Positions 4,824-6,625 of a DNA stretch of 6,625 nucleotides are shown in pieces; the first letter of the stretch is position 1, and every line of letters begins with the position of its first letter. The translations under genes were made by a program, and so were the position numbers. This DNA comes from Clostridia bacterium (lineage in GTDB: Bacteria; Bacillota; Clostridia; Christensenellales; Aristaeellaceae), in the NCBI GenBank assembly GCA_009776385.1, contig WRFT01000108.1:1-6625 (forward strand), in the 5' to 3' direction. Below the pieces are notes generated by a model. The model saw only the letters and a list, made by a program, of their open reading frames with translations, searched no databases and had not been told where the DNA came from.

Positions 4824-5084
4824 TTATCGGTACAGTATTTTTCTTACCGTTTCATCCGACAAGCCGTATGCGTGGCTTAGGGTATCAATCGGCGTCTTTT
4901 GGTGAAAATACTTGTGCCTTATTTCCTCGTTTCTTTGCGCGTAATACAGCCTCGCGCCCGTACCGGCCCCCCATTTTTTGCGGCCCTTATCGGAAGGCAC
5001 ATACAGTATTTCGCCCGGCGCGTATTTTTGCAGCGCTTTAAACAGCTCATCCGGCAGTATTTCCGACGCGTTACGGTACTTCAT
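4824..5084 (-). CDS. CD3324-type small helix-turn-helix protein, Mor-like
   Basis: The 86-residue protein resembles the CD3324 family of Bacillota, related to the Mor transcription activator fold, whose function is not established. The typical opening MKYRNASEILPDELFKALQKYAPGEILYVP (first 30 residues) is present, followed by the family's basic K-x-x-WG-x-x-TGAR segment (36-45), an RNEEIRHKYF helix (51-60), and a C-terminal helix-turn-helix, TPIDTLSHAYGLSDETVRKILYR (64-86), likely to contact DNA. The start is set at 5084 because family members begin with MKY-N. It leaves a 13-base gap after the preceding gene, with a GGGGCAGGG stretch as a weak ribosome binding site. An alternative start at 5117 would overlap the upstream gene by 20 bases. 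It is probably co-transcribed with the nucleotidyltransferase-like gene and is the best local candidate for a regulator of that operon. Confidence 0.78.
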   Translation of the reverse strand: MKYRNASEILPDELFKALQKYAPGEILYVPSDKGRKKWGAGTGARLYYAQRNEEIRHKYFHQKTPIDTLSHAYGLSDETVRKILYR

Positions 5085-5097
5085 GCGCCCTGCCCCA

Positions 5098-6156
5098 CTA
5101 TGTTTTCTTATTCGCATCGGCTATAAAAGCCTCAACCGTATCAAAACGCCTTATGGTAACGCCTTTGCTTTCTATCACGTCCACAATGCCTTTTTCCAGC
5201 TCCGCGGCGCGGCCGGCAAGCCGGGTTAAGTCCTTCGCGTCAAAGCAGCCCAGCACGTCCATTTCACCCAAGCCGAACTCCTCGGCGATAATGCTTGCCT
5301 CGTACTGAAAGCTGCAAGCGTCGATAAACGCGGGGTCGCATGCTCCGATACCGCAAAAATAGTACAGCCGGTTCAGCGTGGTGCGAAGCTCCTGATACCA
5401 ATCCTTAAGCCATTGATAATCCGAGTTTGGCAGTGGCTGAGTATCGGCGGGCTTGTACCCGGCGACAAACTGCCGCGCGGAGGAAATCAGTTCATGCGCC
5501 GCATGCCTCAAGGCCTCTTTGGCGGGCGCGTTAAGAATGGCTTTATAATGCTCCGCGAAACGGTCGGGCAGGTTTTTCCAGTGCTTGATGGCGTCCGTCA
5601 AGCCGTCATGCCAGGCTTGCCAGTAGGTTCCGTTAAGACATGCCACGGCGGTGGCCGCATAGCGGCAAATATAGCCTGCCAGGCATCGAACCCGCCAGAC
5701 GCGTTCCTCAAACAGCATCGTCCGGTACAAATCCATGGCCACATCCATGTTTTCCAGGGCTTTGCGGTAGGTAAAAGCGGGGTCCGCCAGGTTGTGAAAC
5801 AGCGTTTGCCTGATGGCTTCAAACCGCTCCTCGTCTTCCTTGCTGCGGGCGTAAAGGATCTTCGCGTCGCCCAGGCATAATGTTGCCGGATCTTCCAAGG
5901 CGGCCGTGCGTTCGGTACGCTCCCATGAGCGCGGATACAAATCGCTTCCCACGCCGTTTATGATAAAGGTTTGCGCCAATTCATTGCCGCGTTCCGTCGC
6001 CGGTACAAAGTAGTCAAACGGTTCGCCGTGCCCGTCCTCATTGACCGACGCGCCTTCCACGGCAACCAGCAGCGCCACGTCGTCGGGGTAGTCGGTTTTA
6101 ATTTTGTTAATAGCCCACTCCATCAGCAGTTGGGTCGTTTTTGCCTTTTCGGACAT
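5098..6156 (-). CDS. Nucleotidyltransferase-fold-related protein with an altered active-site motif
   Basis: The 352-residue protein seems related to a clostridial family of minimal nucleotidyltransferase-like proteins. In that family I recall an N-terminal pattern of VALLVA-YGS-YVNG, then SDVDFYFIP, then FIINGIGYDLFPMSWER. Here VALLVA (27-32) and TFIINGVGSDLYPRSWER (63-80) are kept, but the segment between reads EGASVNEDGHGEPFDYF (34-50). The GS pair is lost and only one Asp (D48) remains of the usual D-x-D; D72 could serve as the third carboxylate. The C-terminal two-thirds is helical, rich in Trp, Tyr and Ala, with no other recognisable domain and no membrane segment. The start at 6156 is supported by AAGGTG, 6 bases before the ATG; a TTG at 6249 coincides with the promoter -35 and is not a start. 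It heads an operon with the CD3324-like gene. The family link is from memory of sequence patterns; activity and substrate are unknown. Confidence 0.72.
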   Translation of the reverse strand: MSEKAKTTQLLMEWAINKIKTDYPDDVALLVAVEGASVNEDGHGEPFDYFVPATERGNELAQTFIINGVGSDLYPRSWERTERTAALEDPATLCLGDAKILYARSKEDEERFEAIRQTLFHNLADPAFTYRKALENMDVAMDLYRTMLFEERVWRVRCLAGYICRYAATAVACLNGTYWQAWHDGLTDAIKHWKNLPDRFAEHYKAILNAPAKEALRHAAHELISSARQFVAGYKPADTQPLPNSDYQWLKDWYQELRTTLNRLYYFCGIGACDPAFIDACSFQYEASIIAEEFGLGEMDVLGCFDAKDLTRLAGRAAELEKGIVDVIESKGVTIRRFDTVEAFIADANKKT

Positions 6157-6194
6157 TTCAATCACCTTCACAATCTGTTTGATATCGGTTTCTT

Positions 6195-6216
6195 GCCGCC
6201 CTGCAGGAGGAACGGC
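6195..6216 (-). promoter_or_regulatory. Possible 5' leader hairpin of the nucleotidyltransferase-like operon
   Basis: GCCG and CGGC at the ends (6195-6198 and 6213-6216) enclose the palindrome CCTGCAGG (6200-6207). It would form at the very 5' end of the transcript if transcription starts near 6213. It also contains CCTCCT, the complement of a ribosome binding site. It could stabilise the mRNA or have no role. Confidence 0.25.
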
Positions 6217-6219
6217 GCC

Positions 6220-6249
6220 AGTATACCGTTTGCGGGACAATGGCCGCAA
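6220..6249 (-). promoter_or_regulatory. Promoter with overlapping dyad, nucleotidyltransferase-like operon
   Basis: On the minus strand TTGCGG (6249-6244) and TATACT (6225-6220) are separated by 18 bases, a good promoter with transcription starting near 6213 and a leader of about 57 bases. The -35 hexamer TTGCGG is also one arm of a perfect inverted repeat whose partner CCGCAA lies 8 bases on, at 6235-6230, within the spacer. A protein bound to this dyad would cover the -35 and spacer and block RNA polymerase. The helix-turn-helix protein of the same operon is a natural candidate. Confidence 0.6.
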
Positions 6250-6329
6250 GGGTCAGTTTGTTTATAAAATAAAGCACCGGCGGGCCCGTTAAACAATGGG
6301 GCAGTGACGCTGTATACCTTCCCCCATTA

Positions 6330-6473
6330 CGTTTTCGCGAGCCGCGTGAGCGGCGCGGCGATCCGGGGTTCTTTTTCGTCATATTGTCCTTATTTTCTTT
6401 GTTTAACGACCTGCAAGAGAAGTATATTTATAAATGCCAAAACCTGGATCGCTTCACTTCGTTCGCGATGACG
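6330..6473. repeat. Dispersed inverted-repeat element, complete copy C
   Basis: The left arm (6330-6371) contains TTCGCGAGCCGCGTGAGCGG and GCGGCGATCC. Its hairpin GCCGC-GTGA-GCGGC has a GNRA-type tetraloop. The right arm (6440-6473), read in reverse, gives CGTCATCGCGAACGAAGTGA followed by AGCGATCCAGG. The inner part is AT-rich and has no gene; TAAATGCCAAAACCTGGATC at its right edge nearly repeats copy B at 1960. The right arm is the form closest to the widespread GTCATTGCGAG...GCAATCC intergenic repeats of bacteria. Confidence 0.8.
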
Positions 6474-6519
6474 TATTCCATTGCACATACATTTCCCGGC
6501 TATGCAATCCTCCTCGGCA

Positions 6520-6625
6520 CGTCTTCGCGAGCCGCGTGAGTGGCGCGGCGATCCAGGGTTCTTTTCTCGTTTTTTCGTGCATTTCGCGGTTAAATTATCC
6601 TTCTTCGTATGTCCGGGTTCTAACC
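6520..6625. repeat. Dispersed inverted-repeat element, copy D, cut by the window edge
   Basis: The left arm (6520-6561) differs from the left arm of copy C at only three positions over about 46 bases, and continues with the same GGGTTCTTTT. One of the three changes turns GCGGC into GTGGC in the hairpin GCCGC-GTGA-GTGGC, which would keep pairing as G-U in RNA. The right arm is not reached before the window ends. No gene is seen from 6250 to 6625 apart from the repeats. Confidence 0.75.

Noticed and set aside
6157..6249. N-terminal extension of the nucleotidyltransferase-like protein from a TTG at 6249
   Set aside because: This TTG is part of the predicted -35 hexamer, and the extension contains the -10 region; AAGGTG precedes the ATG at 6156.

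Overview
The window looks like chromosomal DNA from a member of the Bacillota, most likely an uncultured Clostridia-type gut bacterium. The grounds are a BltD-like acetyltransferase, a CD3324-type helix-turn-helix protein, strong AGGAGG-like ribosome binding sites, TTG/GTG starts and a mid-range GC content. This is a family-level inference; no species can be named from the sequence.

Left part (1-1728): two genes on the minus strand. A FecE/BtuD-type ABC transporter ATPase (885-1673) is followed after 64 bases by an AAC(3)-family N-acetyltransferase (74-820). The first has a promoter; the second shows only a ribosome binding site, so they probably share a transcript. No permease or binding-protein gene lies beside the ATPase.

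Middle (1729-2885): a 520-base non-coding stretch holds a seven-unit heptamer tandem repeat and a truncated and a complete copy of a dispersed inverted-repeat element. It ends in a tRNA-Val(CAC) gene with its own extended -10 promoter and a hairpin terminator, followed on the plus strand by a BltD-like GNAT acetyltransferase.

Centre-right (2883-4740), minus strand: an AAA_14/DUF4143 ATPase lies downstream of a Phd/YefM-type antitoxin with a clear promoter and ribosome binding site. Between them the toxin gene is reduced to 26 codons that still look like the C-terminal tail of a RelE/ParE toxin. Between that stump and the ATPase lie three to four tandem units with an exact 32-base period.

Right part (4744-6625), minus strand: an operon of a protein derived from the nucleotidyltransferase fold (5098-6156) with an altered active-site motif, and a small CD3324/Mor-like helix-turn-helix protein (4824-5084), 13 bases apart. 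It ends in a terminator and starts from a promoter whose -35 hexamer is one arm of a perfect dyad. Upstream of it, to the window edge, are two more copies of the dispersed inverted-repeat element.

No complete, obviously new multi-gene system is visible. The most rewarding items are the antitoxin with a collapsed toxin, the 32-base phased repeats in front of the ATPase, the repeat family that keeps hairpin structure while its sequence changes, and the nucleotidyltransferase-like protein with its autoregulation-like promoter dyad.
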